From JAWLDA01 sp041686855 (GTDB lineage: Bacteria; Bacillota; Limnochordia; DTU080; RSA5): a DNA stretch of 64,000 nucleotides. Below, piece by piece: positions 50,451 through 60,353 of the stretch. Position numbers and translations under genes: made by a program. The notes under the pieces were generated by a model. It did not search any database. It was not told the origin of the DNA and worked only from the letters and a program-made list of their open reading frames with translations. Position 1 is the first letter of the stretch. The number at the start of each line of letters is the position of its first letter. Location: positions 62,001 to 126,000 of the forward strand of contig JAWLDA010000011.1 in NCBI GenBank assembly GCA_041686855.1. Direction: 5' to 3'.

Positions 50451-51239
50451 CTAATTCGGACGCAGCGCCCCATCCTCGAGCGCCGCAAACGTGCGTATCG
50501 CTTCAGCGACACCGAGAACCACGCTACGATAAAAGCGTTCGCCCTTCTCCTGACTCGCTAGGGTTGGATCACCGAGAGTGCCGTCGGCGCTAAGCAGGTT
50601 CCATTCAACTCCGACCGCGACGGGTCCGCCTGCGACTAAATCCCGCCGAAAGCCTTCGGGCAACGCTGGAATCGACGGCTGCTCCCGCCCTAAGGTGACG
50701 CTCTCCCCCGCAACGTGCATCATCATTGAGGTCTCAAACTCTCCGGCATGTCCAATGCCACCGGGACCGGACGTACGAATCTCACGGATCGAGCCGGCGC
50801 CGAGGCTCCAATAGTCGACGGCGGCCGGCAAGATCGAGGGTTTTCGTCTGCGAATCTGGTTCACCGCCAGCTTCAGCGGTGCAGCGTTACCCCCGTGACC
50901 GTTTACAAAGAGAAGGCGCTTAAACTCCGCCTCGGCCAGCGATAGACCAATCTGTGTCACCACTTCCACGTATGTGCTCTCGTCGACCGAGAGCGCAAAG
51001 AACGGGAGATGGTGGTGTGACGCGCCAAGCCACAACGTGGGGGCTACGACAACGTCCAACGCTTCGTCGAGCTCGGAAACGGCGCCCTCGACCACGGCGC
51101 TCACCAATGTTGTATCGGTCCGCACCGGTAGGTGCGTGCCGTGTTGCTCCATCGATGCCGTCGGCACGACAGCCAACGCGCCGCGCTGGGCCGCCGCTCG
51201 CACCTCTTCCCACCGCAACTCTTCCAGACGTTGAATCAT
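50451..51239 (-). CDS. Creatininase-family amidohydrolase
   Basis: 262 residues. Metal-binding motifs typical of the family: ASMEQHGTHLPVRTDT (residues 28-43), NGHGGNAAPL, and GHAGEFETSMM. Members hydrolyse cyclic amides or lactams such as creatinine or mycofactocin precursors, or act in related ring-opening reactions. Starts 6 bp after the enolase-superfamily gene, so the two form an operon. Confidence 0.85.
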   Translation of the reverse strand: MIQRLEELRWEEVRAAAQRGALAVVPTASMEQHGTHLPVRTDTTLVSAVVEGAVSELDEALDVVVAPTLWLGASHHHLPFFALSVDESTYVEVVTQIGLSLAEAEFKRLLFVNGHGGNAAPLKLAVNQIRRRKPSILPAAVDYWSLGAGSIREIRTSGPGGIGHAGEFETSMMMHVAGESVTLGREQPSIPALPEGFRRDLVAGGPVAVGVEWNLLSADGTLGDPTLASQEKGERFYRSVVLGVAEAIRTFAALEDGALRPN

Positions 51240-51245
51240 GTCAGA

Positions 51246-52526
51246 TCACGCTCCTTTTTCCCCGGCGATGAGCGCCGACCCACTGTGTACTGGATTCTCC
51301 CGGGCACGGGATTGCAGTCCCGTCCACTCCGTGCTGCCATCGTCAGGAATCAGTTCTAGCGAGACACCGGGAACGAACACCGGCAGACGACCTTCGAGGA
51401 AGTCCGGCCAGGGTCTCTTGCCGTCGGTGTAGTAACTCACTGCTCCGCTCGGCCACTTGATGGCAAACAACAGGTCGGGCTGGGGCTTGTCGATTGGGTC
51501 AATGCGGTACCGTTCGACCACGTCCCAGTCGATCTCCACTCCAAGCCCCGGCGTGTCAGGCACCCCGACCGTGCCGTTAAACACCTCGACCTGTGGTTGT
51601 AGCATCCCTTCGGTAAAGAGACAACTGCACGAGACGGCGGGCCACTGGGCATGCGTGAGGACTGCCGCCAAGTGAACGCCCCACATCATCGTGAGATCGC
51701 TGCCGACCACTTGGACAAAGAACGGCTTGTTGGCGGCAGCCGCTACCGCGCCTCCGTGGATCACCCGAGTCGCTCCACCAGTCATCACGAAGCCGTCACA
51801 GAGGTCATCTCGGATTGCGCTGGACGGACTGGGCGTGCCGTAGTGAACCGCCAGGGGTGTATGAACGCGCCCGCGCAGGTGGCGGTATCCCACCGCGTCC
51901 GCGTGAGGAATCGGCGTCTCAAAGATAGCGACGTTGTCGAATCGTTCAATCTCCTCGAGAAGCCTTGCCGCTCGGCCAGCGTCTACGGCCATCCCGTTGA
52001 AGTCTAAGTCGACCTCAAACCATTCGGGCAAGCCTTCGGCCAACACACGGCACTGCTCCCGGAGGTCGTACCACGGTCGGGCCTTGGCCTTGAGGTTGGT
52101 GTACCCCTGTCGAATCGCCTCCTGGGCCTCTTCGAGCATGTCCTCGGCCGACATGTCGATCACCCACCAACTGACAAAGGCGCGGTCTCGCTGCTGCACG
52201 CCCAACAGACGATGCACCGGCACACCCATAGCCTTTGCTGCGGCGTCAAAGAGCGCCATCTGCAGACCATGGCCCAGGGCGTCACTCCACATCACGTCGG
52301 CAGCGTTCTTACCAAAGACGGACTGGACCGAGCGGTCGGTAACCGGATCTCTGTTGTAGTACGGCATCGTCTCACCGTAGCCGACGACGCCACAACCCAA
52401 GCGAACAATGCACAATTCCATGAGGTTGAAATGGGGAAGCTCCCGCGCCATGTTCCGTGCGGGTATCTCTCGATAGGGCAACTGGATCCAAATGCGCTCA
52501 ACGTCTTTCACCGTTAGATCGAGCAT
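51246..52526 (-). CDS. Mandelate racemase/muconate lactonizing enzyme-like (enolase superfamily)
   Basis: 426 residues. A capping domain precedes a TIM barrel with TNLKAKARPWYDL (the Lys pair likely base), metal ligands in FEVDLDFNG and IFETPIPHAD, and a later RDDLCDGFVMTGGATRVIHG. Family enzymes abstract a proton alpha to a carboxylate; typical substrates are sugar acids. Works with the creatininase-like neighbour on a sugar-acid or lactam substrate (inference). Confidence 0.82.
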   Translation of the reverse strand: MLDLTVKDVERIWIQLPYREIPARNMARELPHFNLMELCIVRLGCGVVGYGETMPYYNRDPVTDRSVQSVFGKNAADVMWSDALGHGLQMALFDAAAKAMGVPVHRLLGVQQRDRAFVSWWVIDMSAEDMLEEAQEAIRQGYTNLKAKARPWYDLREQCRVLAEGLPEWFEVDLDFNGMAVDAGRAARLLEEIERFDNVAIFETPIPHADAVGYRHLRGRVHTPLAVHYGTPSPSSAIRDDLCDGFVMTGGATRVIHGGAVAAAANKPFFVQVVGSDLTMMWGVHLAAVLTHAQWPAVSCSCLFTEGMLQPQVEVFNGTVGVPDTPGLGVEIDWDVVERYRIDPIDKPQPDLLFAIKWPSGAVSYYTDGKRPWPDFLEGRLPVFVPGVSLELIPDDGSTEWTGLQSRARENPVHSGSALIAGEKGA

Positions 52527-52656
52527 GCGTCACACGTACCCCCATTCTTTAGAGAAATCTGCTTCCCGGCACTGCACGAATTACCTGCTATCAAGAACGG
52601 GTTCGGACGCCATGCTACACGGTGATACCCCCATCCTACAATCGGAGGTGTACAGA

Positions 52657-52857
52657 TTGACTCCCGTTTCAACCGAGGACAAGACTACGTTGGCCAAGTT
52701 TCTGGAAGCGTCCACCGTTACATTGGCTGGACTCCAGGCTGCGCTCCCGCTTGCCCAGGACGACGGTCTGCGCAAAATCATTGAGGGCTCAATCGCCCAA
52801 ACCGAGGCACAGATTAAAGGCGCTCAAGAGTTTTGCCAGTCGCACGGACTAGCCTAA
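52657..52857 (+). CDS. Small DUF1657-type protein
   Basis: 66 residues from TTG 52657 (GGAGGTG upstream). TEDKTTLAKFLEASTVTLAG followed by LQAALPLAQDDGLRKIIEGS and AQTEAQIKGAQEFCQSHG matches DUF1657, small acidic proteins found mainly in spore-forming Firmicutes. Neighbour of a spore-coat/ferritin-like small protein, so sporulation or stress is a plausible context. Confidence 0.7.
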   Translation: MTPVSTEDKTTLAKFLEASTVTLAGLQAALPLAQDDGLRKIIEGSIAQTEAQIKGAQEFCQSHGLA

Positions 52858-52926
52858 AGTGTTTGGCGCTGTGGAATGAATCGTGGGATGAATCGCACGT
52901 GAGGATCCACTTGAGGAGGTAAGAGT

Positions 52927-53220
52927 ATGCCGATCATGACAATGGGAAAGACCCAGCAGCTAACCGATCGTGTCATCGCCCTGGACATGTTGGGTAAAGC
53001 GGCGGCCGGAGCTGAGTCCCTTTACTGGGCCTCTGTAATGGCCCACAATCCGGATCTCAAACGCTTGTACACCGGCTTTCTCCAGCAGGGCATGGCCGCC
53101 ATTGGCGGCCTCCAGACGTACGTGACCGATCAAGGCTGGGCGAAGCCCTTTGCCAGCCCCGACGACCAGCTAAAGATGGCGCTCGAGAACGCCGACTCGA
53201 TGATCGCCGTCAAGGCGTAA
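52927..53220 (+). CDS. Small ferritin-like/spore-coat CotF-like protein
   Basis: 97 residues, helical (RVIALDMLGKAAAGAESLYW...LKRLYTGFLQQGMAAIGGLQ). The size and paired-helix layout resemble the CotF/ferritin-like small proteins of Bacillota spores. ATG 52927 follows GAGGAGGT. Function inferred only. A 15-bp hairpin follows at 53258-53298. Confidence 0.55.
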   Translation: MPIMTMGKTQQLTDRVIALDMLGKAAAGAESLYWASVMAHNPDLKRLYTGFLQQGMAAIGGLQTYVTDQGWAKPFASPDDQLKMALENADSMIAVKA

Positions 53221-53257
53221 GCGTCGTACACTAAGATTACCCAAGAGCACTGCATCC

Positions 53258-53298
53258 AACGGATGAAGCCGCCGTCGCTTCGCGCGGCTTCGTCCGTT
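53258..53298. terminator. Hairpin after the small spore-type genes
   Basis: A 15-bp stem (53258-53272 / 53284-53298) with one G-U pair and an 11-nt loop; no T run. Likely a terminator of the preceding pair. Confidence 0.6.
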
Positions 53299-53410
53299 CC
53301 TCCCATAATTCAAAGGAAAATCATTTCGGTGGAACAAGTATCTGTGAAACAAGTATCCAGTAATGTTCAGCGCCATATCTAGTGACGTTTCACGCCGGGA
53401 GGGTTCCACC

Positions 53411-54421
53411 TTGCTTAATGACGTCTCCATCGTCATCGATTCCCACAACGACTCGATCGTTACCCACATGCGTAAAGGGGGCCTTCCGTTTAATCCCACT
53501 CTCCCCAAGCGAAATGAGGACGGCCCTGGAGTCGTTCGTCTTGTGCGCGACCCACTCCCCCACTCAACCCCCATCCAATTGAATGTCCCTACGATGCGCG
53601 CCGGAGGCGTCGACGTCGCCTACTTTGCGATCGACGTGACGCGAGCTCGCAACAATCACCTCGCCTACGCGCTGGACGGATACGGGTTCTTCGACGCGGA
53701 GTGCCAACGGGACGGTTCCATTAAGCTGGTGACGAGCTCACAAGGTATGCTTGAGGCCAAAGCCACTGGGCGCCTCGGTGCTGTTTTGGTCATGGAGAAC
53801 AGCGATGGGTTGGCCGGAAGCCTCCACGTTCTGCGCATGATCCATCGAATCGGAGTCCGGGTGATTGGGTTCACACACAATCCACGAAGCGACGCGGCTG
53901 ATGGAGTGGGGGAGTCTGATACAGGCGGGGGGCTCACACTCTTTGGACGAGAATTAGTACAGGCGATGAACGACCTGGGGATGTTGATCGACGTGGCCCA
54001 CTTGAGCGAACGTGGATTTTGGGACGTTCTCGAGCGGAGCAACGATCCGATCATCGCGTCCCACGCGTGCTGCCGAGCGCTCTGCGACCATCCCCGCAAT
54101 CTCACCGACGAACAACTGCGGGCCCTTGCTCAAACAGGGGGTGTAGTGGGCATCACCTTTGTGCCGTTCTTTGTGCACGAACACGAAGACGCAGCCTCGT
54201 TTGAGCGACTGATCGACCACATCGAGCACGCCATCGACGTCGCCGGTCCAGACCACGTCGGCATCGGCTCCGATTTTGACGGAGGCGGCACTCTGCTCGG
54301 CGACGCAGGTGAATTCCCCGCCATTGCGACGGCGCTCAAGGAGCGCGGGCATGCAGATGATGTGATCCATAAAGTGATGGGGCAAAACCACTTCCGCCTC
54401 TTTCAACGAGTCTGTGGTTAA
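53411..54421 (+). CDS. Membrane dipeptidase (renal dipeptidase/M19 type)
   Basis: 336 residues from TTG 53411 (GGGAGGG upstream); an ATG at 53363 is an alternative. M19 motifs: zinc-binding DSHND near the start, MENSDGL, DVAHLSERGFWDVLE, IIASHACCRALCDHPRNL, and GIGSDFDGG. Hydrolyses dipeptides, including D-amino-acid or D-lactate esters. No signal peptide, so likely cytoplasmic. Stand-alone; convergent with the cation-transporter gene. Confidence 0.88.
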   Translation: MLNDVSIVIDSHNDSIVTHMRKGGLPFNPTLPKRNEDGPGVVRLVRDPLPHSTPIQLNVPTMRAGGVDVAYFAIDVTRARNNHLAYALDGYGFFDAECQRDGSIKLVTSSQGMLEAKATGRLGAVLVMENSDGLAGSLHVLRMIHRIGVRVIGFTHNPRSDAADGVGESDTGGGLTLFGRELVQAMNDLGMLIDVAHLSERGFWDVLERSNDPIIASHACCRALCDHPRNLTDEQLRALAQTGGVVGITFVPFFVHEHEDAASFERLIDHIEHAIDVAGPDHVGIGSDFDGGGTLLGDAGEFPAIATALKERGHADDVIHKVMGQNHFRLFQRVCG

Positions 54422-54425
54422 GCAC

Positions 54426-55328
54426 TTAACTCCGATGGGGGTTCACGTGTACCAACACACTTAGCGTTTCGGAAGGGTGTGCCTCCAGGATCGCATCTTT
54501 CACCCGTGCGGCAATGCTGTGTCCTTCGTCGACACTCAGCCACCGGCGCACCGCAATCTTTGCGTCAATGACGCGGTAATGTCCGTAGGTGCGCACGCGT
54601 AGGTCGCTCACATCCTCGACGCCGGAGACCGAGAGGACGAGGTTGCGGTACTCGCTGAGTTCATCCGGGTCAACCTGTTTATCCATCACCTCCGTGAAGG
54701 CGGCGTACACCAATACCCAAGCGGTGCGCAAAATGATGAGACCCACAATGAGCGAGCCACCCGCGTCCAGCCTCGCCAACCACGGCACGCCTGCGACCAC
54801 GGAGAGCTGCGCGCCGGCGATACCCAATAAGGCTACGATCGAACTCACGACATCGCTGCGATGATCGTGCGCATTGGCAATCAATGCAGGGCTGTTTAGC
54901 CGCTCTCCGAGGTTGACGTTGTAGCGGTATAAGGCTTCCTTAACGACGATCGCCAGTCCGGCAAAGACGCCCGTGTACGCCGCGGGCACAGCGCCGGGCT
55001 CCGCCAAGAAGGCGTTCACACCCGACCACATGATTTGAGCCGCCGCAACGACGAGTAAAATTCCGACCGCCGCGGCCGCCAGCGTTTCGGCGCGGCCGTG
55101 CCCGTAGGGATGATCGGCGTCCGGCGGCTTCACGGCCCAGCGCATACCGAGCCAGACGAGGACGGAGCCGACCACGTCGGAGACGGAGTTAACCGCATCG
55201 GCGACCAGGGCATGTGAATTGCCGAGCACACCGGCGACCCCCTTGACGATGCTGAGTAAGAGGTTGGCGGCCACCCCAAGCAAAGCCGCGCGGATTCCGT
55301 CATTACGTCGATTCGTCTCGGTTGCCAA
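54426..55328 (-). CDS. Cation diffusion facilitator transporter
   Basis: 300 residues from TTG 55328. Six membrane spans (e.g. AALLGVAANLLLSIVKGVAG) with the metal-site pattern HALVADAVNSVSDV and DHPYGHGRAE, and HDHRSDV in TM5. The C-terminal cytoplasmic domain (DLRVRTYGHYRVIDAKIAVR) is typical. Exports Zn, Fe, Mn or similar divalent ions, exchanging H+. Confidence 0.9.
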   Translation of the reverse strand: MATETNRRNDGIRAALLGVAANLLLSIVKGVAGVLGNSHALVADAVNSVSDVVGSVLVWLGMRWAVKPPDADHPYGHGRAETLAAAAVGILLVVAAAQIMWSGVNAFLAEPGAVPAAYTGVFAGLAIVVKEALYRYNVNLGERLNSPALIANAHDHRSDVVSSIVALLGIAGAQLSVVAGVPWLARLDAGGSLIVGLIILRTAWVLVYAAFTEVMDKQVDPDELSEYRNLVLSVSGVEDVSDLRVRTYGHYRVIDAKIAVRRWLSVDEGHSIAARVKDAILEAHPSETLSVLVHVNPHRS

Positions 55329-55467
55329 ACTTTGCCCCCACTTCTACATAGAGGAACATCTCGGAGCGCCCAACGTTACGCATTCTACCCAGCCGATACG
55401 TTGTTGGTCAACAGCAAGGATTTTGTCCTCCTCCAAGAATTTGATGAACAGGAGGACGACATACATC

Positions 55468-56007
55468 ATGGCAATGAGGAAAGTGACCGGGATCGCTCTT
55501 GCGCTGGTGACGGCCGCGGCGATCTTGATCCAGCGAATCGAAGAACAGCCTAACCCCATAGACGATTCTGATACAAACCTCGCGTGGCTCAAAGAGAGCG
55601 GGTTTCCAACAGCCCTCGTCGAGCGTGTCGTCGATGGAGATACGGTGATCGTGCGGTTTGAAAACGAGCGGGTGCGGTTGCGCTACATTGGTTTGGACAC
55701 GCCTGAACAAGCTGGGCCCAACAGCCGTGCGGAGTGTTACGGGGAGGAGGCGAAGCGGACGAACGACGAGCTCGTCACAGGACGAACGGTCTACCTCGAG
55801 TTTGACGCTGAACGCCACGACACCTACGATCGCCTCTTGGCCTACGTCTACCTTGCCGACGGCAGAATGGTAAACGCCTACCTCCTCGAGCAAGGCCTTG
55901 CAACTGCCTTAAGGATTCCGCCGAACCTCAAGTATGCTGAGGAGTTCCATTCCCTCGAACGGGCCGCTAAATCTAAGCAGCTCGGTCTTTGGGCCGCATG
56001 CGCCTGA
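55468..56007 (+). CDS. Secreted thermonuclease (SNase-like)
   Basis: 179 residues from ATG 55468 (AGGAGG upstream). An N-terminal hydrophobic segment (GIALALVTAAAILIQ) is a signal or anchor. SNase core: VERVVDGDTVIVRFENE, VRLRYIGLDTPE, then RHDTYDRLLAYVYL and LLEQGLATAL. A Ca-dependent nuclease for DNA or RNA, probably outside the membrane. Confidence 0.88.
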   Translation: MAMRKVTGIALALVTAAAILIQRIEEQPNPIDDSDTNLAWLKESGFPTALVERVVDGDTVIVRFENERVRLRYIGLDTPEQAGPNSRAECYGEEAKRTNDELVTGRTVYLEFDAERHDTYDRLLAYVYLADGRMVNAYLLEQGLATALRIPPNLKYAEEFHSLERAAKSKQLGLWAACA

Positions 56008-56026
56008 CGTGCGATGAGAGACGGGA

Positions 56027-56908
56027 CTACCCCAAGGCCAGTGCGACGACTCCGGCCACGATCGCACACGCTCCGGCCATTCGCCGCGTGGTGTCCCCTT
56101 CCGCAAGGAGCCGGGATCCGATGACGGTGCCTATTAAGATGCTCACTTCACGCACGGGGGCGACGTAGCTGACTGGGGTAAACGTCATTGCTGTAAGGAC
56201 CAAAATGTAAGCGAGGGGAGAGAGTACGCCAATGGCCACCAATTCGAATCGCACGTCCCGCCAGGCCGCCTGCACTTCCGGCCACCGGCCGACGACCCAA
56301 GGCGCGAGGATGAGGGTCCGCCCCAGGTGACTCGCCCAGTCCAACAGGAGCGGCGGGATGAGAATGGCGCTCACCGCGTATTTATCCAGCACCGTGTACG
56401 ATGAGATGAGGACCCCGGTGAGGAGCCCGTAGAGTACGCCCAGTCGCGTGCCACCTGAAGGGCTCCCGTCAGCTCGGTCGCCTGATCCTCCTTTCCCGGC
56501 GCTGAGCGTTACCGCCCCCAACGCCACCATCCCAATACCGGCGATGGCGAGCAGACTCGGAGACTCCTGAAGCAGAACAATCGCCATGACGGCTGTCAGC
56601 ACGGGGCCGGTTCCCCGAGCAATGGGGTACACCACCGAGAAGTCGCCGACGCGAAACCCTTTTTGCAAGGAGAGGAAGTAGGCGACATGGATGGCGGCGC
56701 TCGCAAACATAAAAAAGAGCTCGATCGCGCCGACGTGTGGTCGTTGCCACACGATGAGACCAATAGCGAGCGGAGCGAAGATAATCGCTGAGACGACGCT
56801 GACCGCCCACACAAAGGGAGCCCCTTGACCGACTCGCTTCATGAAGTAGTTCCACGTCGCATGACAAACGGCAGCTGTCAGGACCAACACAAGTCCTAAT
56901 GTACTCAC
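56027..56908 (-). CDS. EamA/DMT-family transporter
   Basis: 293 residues from GTG 56908 with about ten membrane spans, in two EamA repeats (TAAVCHATWNYFMKRVGQGA and RLGVLYGLLTGVLISSYTVL). DMT proteins export or import metabolites such as amino acids or sugars. Substrate unknown. Confidence 0.85.
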   Translation of the reverse strand: MSTLGLVLVLTAAVCHATWNYFMKRVGQGAPFVWAVSVVSAIIFAPLAIGLIVWQRPHVGAIELFFMFASAAIHVAYFLSLQKGFRVGDFSVVYPIARGTGPVLTAVMAIVLLQESPSLLAIAGIGMVALGAVTLSAGKGGSGDRADGSPSGGTRLGVLYGLLTGVLISSYTVLDKYAVSAILIPPLLLDWASHLGRTLILAPWVVGRWPEVQAAWRDVRFELVAIGVLSPLAYILVLTAMTFTPVSYVAPVREVSILIGTVIGSRLLAEGDTTRRMAGACAIVAGVVALALG

Positions 56909-57016
56909 GTTCTGATATCGCTCCTCGTACCGCCATCTCGTTAAAGGGGATCCCCTGGATATCCGCTAATAAAGTACCGTCAAATCCCGGATCGTTGCAC
57001 AAAGGAGTGTTGCGAC

Positions 57017-57851
57017 ATGGAACCATCCTTGGAAGGAATTCAGGGAATCCTCGAATTCTACTGGCTTAAATTCCTCGAAGGGCTGCCAAGCGCTTTGAGC
57101 GCCGGCGCCATTATCCTGGTCTTTTGGCTTCTAGCAAGGACCGTCGCCAAGTGGGTGGTCCGCGCCCTCGAACGTACGAAAATCGATTCTCATTTTCAAC
57201 GAGTGGCTGGACGCTTCACGCACTACACCGTCCTGGGAATTGGGTGCGTTACCGCACTAGGTACAGTCGGTGTGCACCTCACCGCTCTGGTGACAACCTT
57301 AGGCGTCGTCAGTTTTGCCGTCAGCTTCGCCTTCCAAGACATCATCGGCAATTTCCTTGCCGGAGTCGTGATCATGTTTCAGCGCCCCTTCAAACTCGGC
57401 GATGCTATCAATGTGAGTGGGGTCATCGGCTCGGTCGAAGATATTCGCATTCGAGACACCGTGCTCAAGACGTTCGACGGCAAGCGAGTCATTCTGCCCA
57501 ACCGTACCATCCTCAACGATGCTATTACGAATTTCTCAACGCATCAGCACCGACGATTTGACGTTGCCGTGGGTATCAGTTACTCCGATGATATCGGCAA
57601 GGCGCTCGAGGTTTGCCGCAAGCTCCTCAACGACATCGAAGGTATCCCACAAGACCCCGAACCCATGGTGATGGCGAGCGCCTTCGGCGAGAGCTCGATT
57701 AATCTCACGGTGTGCTTTTTGGTTGGACACCCAAGTGCGCAGCTTCCTCTTGGTCCAATCCGACGTCATTCAGGCGATCAAGCGTCGCTTTGACGAAGAG
57801 GGCATCTCTATTCCATTTCCAATCCGCACTATTTATCAAGCGGACAAGTGA
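57017..57851 (+). pseudogene. MscS-type mechanosensitive channel broken by a 1-base insertion
   Basis: From ATG 57017 the frame runs 258 residues: N-terminal membrane spans (SALSAGAIILVFWLLARTVA), the pore helix region FAVSFAFQDIIGNFLAGVVI, and the beta domain FKLGDAINVSGVIGSVEDIRIRD-type sequence, to about residue 235. It then loses homology. With one T fewer in the run 57716-57720 the frame would continue to TGA 57849-57851 with an expected C-terminal (SDVIQAIKRRFDEEGISIPF). So the gene carries a homopolymer frameshift, real or a sequencing error. Confidence 0.75.
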
Positions 57852-57861
57852 TCACTCCAAG

Positions 57862-59040
57862 TTAATTCGCACAGAAGTAGTGATCGAGCATCAACGCGGC
57901 GGCTCCCAGAGCGGCCGCGTTCCCATCTATGGCCGAGAGGCGCCACGACACACCGCTGAAAACGGGCGCCGTGCAGTGCTGTTGCGCGGCGTCACGAATC
58001 GATTCGAGCAGGTGCATCCCGCCCTGCGCCATCGCCCCTCCGACGACGACGTGAGAGGGATTGATCAAATTTAGCACGTAACTCAGCGCGAGCCCCAGGT
58101 CCGCTCCCAAGTCCTTGATCACGCTCATGGCGAGTTTGTCCCCGCTCACCGCGTGCTCGCACACCGCGCCAAAGGTGAGGTCGCCCGCGCCGTGCAATGT
58201 CGACTCGACGCCGCGCTCTAGCGCGGCGGCTACCCGCTGCAGCACCGCCGAGATCGAGGCGACCGTTACGAGACATCCGTGGCTCCCGCAGAAGCACCGC
58301 TTACCACCCGGCCTGATGGCAAAGTGGCCAAACTGCCCGGCGACACCAGTCGCGCCGGTAAGTACCTGCCCATTCTCAACAACACCAAGGCCAAATCCGT
58401 TCCCCGGCCCTGAGTTGAAGTAGATAATCGGCCCCGATGTCTGTGTCCAACCTCCGTAGAGCACTTCGCCGCGCGTCGCCGCTGTGATACGGTATGTCAC
58501 CTGACACCGCGACCCGCACGCCTGCTCGATCAGGGTGGCAATGGTCAACGGCTCCCAATGGGGGTTCCCCGGAAAACGCAAGAGTTCGCCGGTCTCGGGA
58601 TTCACGTTGCCGTGAGAGGCGACGCCGATCCCTTCGAGCGGGGCGAGTTGCGCGGCAACAGGCCGCAGTCGATCAATAACCTGTAGGACAGTGTCGACGA
58701 TTGACCCATGCTCTCGAGAGGTGAGCGGCAGTGCGAAGGTCTCGTGGACCGCCCCCGAGAAGTCGATGAGCGTCCCCGTCACGTCGAGGTCGGTAATCTC
58801 AACGCCAATTGACGTTCGAAAGGCCGGATTGAGGTCAATCACGTCACCTTTGCGCCCCTGCGGCAGGCTCTGCTTACGGCCGGTCGCTACCACGTATCCC
58901 TCCCGCATAAGGGAGCGTGCAAGTCCATTCACGGTGGAAGGACTTAGCTCCAACGCTCGCGCCAGCGAGGCCTTAGAGTGGTTTTTCTCCTCCCGCAGAA
59001 TTTTGAGCACGTTGTGCCGCTTCTCTAGTGGCATGCGCAT
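57862..59040 (-). CDS. ROK-family transcriptional repressor
   Basis: 392 residues. N-terminal winged helix: KRHNVLKILREEKNHSKASL followed by STVNGLARSLMREGYVV. The ROK domain has the ATP-site TGVAGQFGHFAIRPGGKRC-type zinc motif with CFCGSHGCL. Sugar-sensing repressors of this type control catabolic operons. It is divergent from 59276-61385, which it likely represses; 59041-59275 is the shared control region, with no gene. Confidence 0.88.
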   Translation of the reverse strand: MRMPLEKRHNVLKILREEKNHSKASLARALELSPSTVNGLARSLMREGYVVATGRKQSLPQGRKGDVIDLNPAFRTSIGVEITDLDVTGTLIDFSGAVHETFALPLTSREHGSIVDTVLQVIDRLRPVAAQLAPLEGIGVASHGNVNPETGELLRFPGNPHWEPLTIATLIEQACGSRCQVTYRITAATRGEVLYGGWTQTSGPIIYFNSGPGNGFGLGVVENGQVLTGATGVAGQFGHFAIRPGGKRCFCGSHGCLVTVASISAVLQRVAAALERGVESTLHGAGDLTFGAVCEHAVSGDKLAMSVIKDLGADLGLALSYVLNLINPSHVVVGGAMAQGGMHLLESIRDAAQQHCTAPVFSGVSWRLSAIDGNAAALGAAALMLDHYFCAN

Positions 59041-59275
59041 CCCCGCGTTTCCTCAGCTTTCACATCGTCCATTCGTTGCCATATTGTTCTGTATTCGAAT
59101 GATATCACCTCTCGCTCAGCAGATTTCTTTTTGCATGGAGAATCTCAAGGGAAAAGCACCTACCTGCCGAACAATACCTAGCACGAAATAGAATGTACAC
59201 CGTTAGTATTGTTCGACAAGAAACCAATGGCGCGCACCAGCGCCCCCGAGAACGGAGTGAATCGCCATCGCAAGA

Positions 59276-60307
59276 ATGCGCAGGGTCGTAGCCAAGAATC
59301 GCACGGGATATATCGAGGTTAAGGAAGAGCCGGTTCCGTCGTTACAGCCAGGGACAGCACTTATCAAAGTGCACGCTTCGTTGATCAGCGCCGGCACCGA
59401 GCTTAGCCGCCTGCGTGGCAAGGAGCGCTCGTCTGCCGAAGAGACCCGTCCCTTCGGCTATCAAAACGCAGGTGAGATCGTCGAACTGGGCGAGGGGTGT
59501 CGCGGACTCAAAGTGGGGCAGCGTGTCGCGTGTATGGGTGGCCCCTACTCTTTGCACGGTGACTTCGCCGTCGTGCCGCAAAACCTGATCACGCCCATCG
59601 CTGATCACGTTAGTTTCGAGGAGGGCGCTTTTATTGCCTTGGCGGCCACGGCCATGCAGGCCGTTCGGAGAGGCGAGGTCGTGTGGGGCGAGGACGTGGT
59701 CGTCATGGGACTTGGCATCGTAGGCCAGATGACGGCCCAAATCTGCCAACTCGCCGGGGCCCGCGTTTGGGCCTTTGATCCGATGCCGCTGCGCGTCGAG
59801 CTGGCCGGCAAAGTCGGACTAACGCTCGCTTCAACGGATACCCAAGAGGCCGCCGTCAATCGTGTCTTGGAGATATCCCAAGGGCGCGGGATCGACTGCG
59901 CGTTTCTCTGTGTCGGTGAGGCGTCGGACCGCGTCTTTCCGGACGTCTACCGCATGATGAAACGCTCTCCAGATACCCACGCCTACGGCCGTGTAGTGAG
60001 CGTCGGCGGCACATTGACCCACGGCATGGGTGCTAGCCTCGGCAACCTCGACATTCGCAGTTCGGCGCGCACAGGACCAGGTTACCACGACACCGCGTAC
60101 GAGTACGGCGCTGACTACCCAGCGGTCTTCGTGCGGTGGTCGACACAGGCGCATATTCAGCTCTTCGCGCGTTGGGTCGCTGAAGGGCGACTCAAAGTTA
60201 AAGATTTGGTGACGACACGAGCCCCAATTACAGAGGCTCAGGAGGCCTGTTATAGCCTCATGGACGAACCCGACCGCCACCTCGGTGTGGTGATCACCTA
60301 CCCCTAA
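59276..60307 (+). CDS. Medium-chain dehydrogenase/reductase (non-zinc type)
   Basis: 343 residues. GroES-like half with LISAGTELSRLRG in place of the zinc-Cys motif, and a Rossmann half with MGLGIVGQMTAQI near residue 144. NAD(P)-dependent oxidation of a sugar or cyclitol derivative is likely. Same 'SAGTE/SPGTE' hallmark as the gene at 162. First gene of a two-gene unit with the amidotransferase 46 bp downstream; control by the divergent ROK repressor is inferred. Confidence 0.82.
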   Translation: MRRVVAKNRTGYIEVKEEPVPSLQPGTALIKVHASLISAGTELSRLRGKERSSAEETRPFGYQNAGEIVELGEGCRGLKVGQRVACMGGPYSLHGDFAVVPQNLITPIADHVSFEEGAFIALAATAMQAVRRGEVVWGEDVVVMGLGIVGQMTAQICQLAGARVWAFDPMPLRVELAGKVGLTLASTDTQEAAVNRVLEISQGRGIDCAFLCVGEASDRVFPDVYRMMKRSPDTHAYGRVVSVGGTLTHGMGASLGNLDIRSSARTGPGYHDTAYEYGADYPAVFVRWSTQAHIQLFARWVAEGRLKVKDLVTTRAPITEAQEACYSLMDEPDRHLGVVITYP

Positions 60308-60353
60308 CGGCACGGGGAGCGCACGATAGAGACCGAAGGAGCGTTAACTAACC

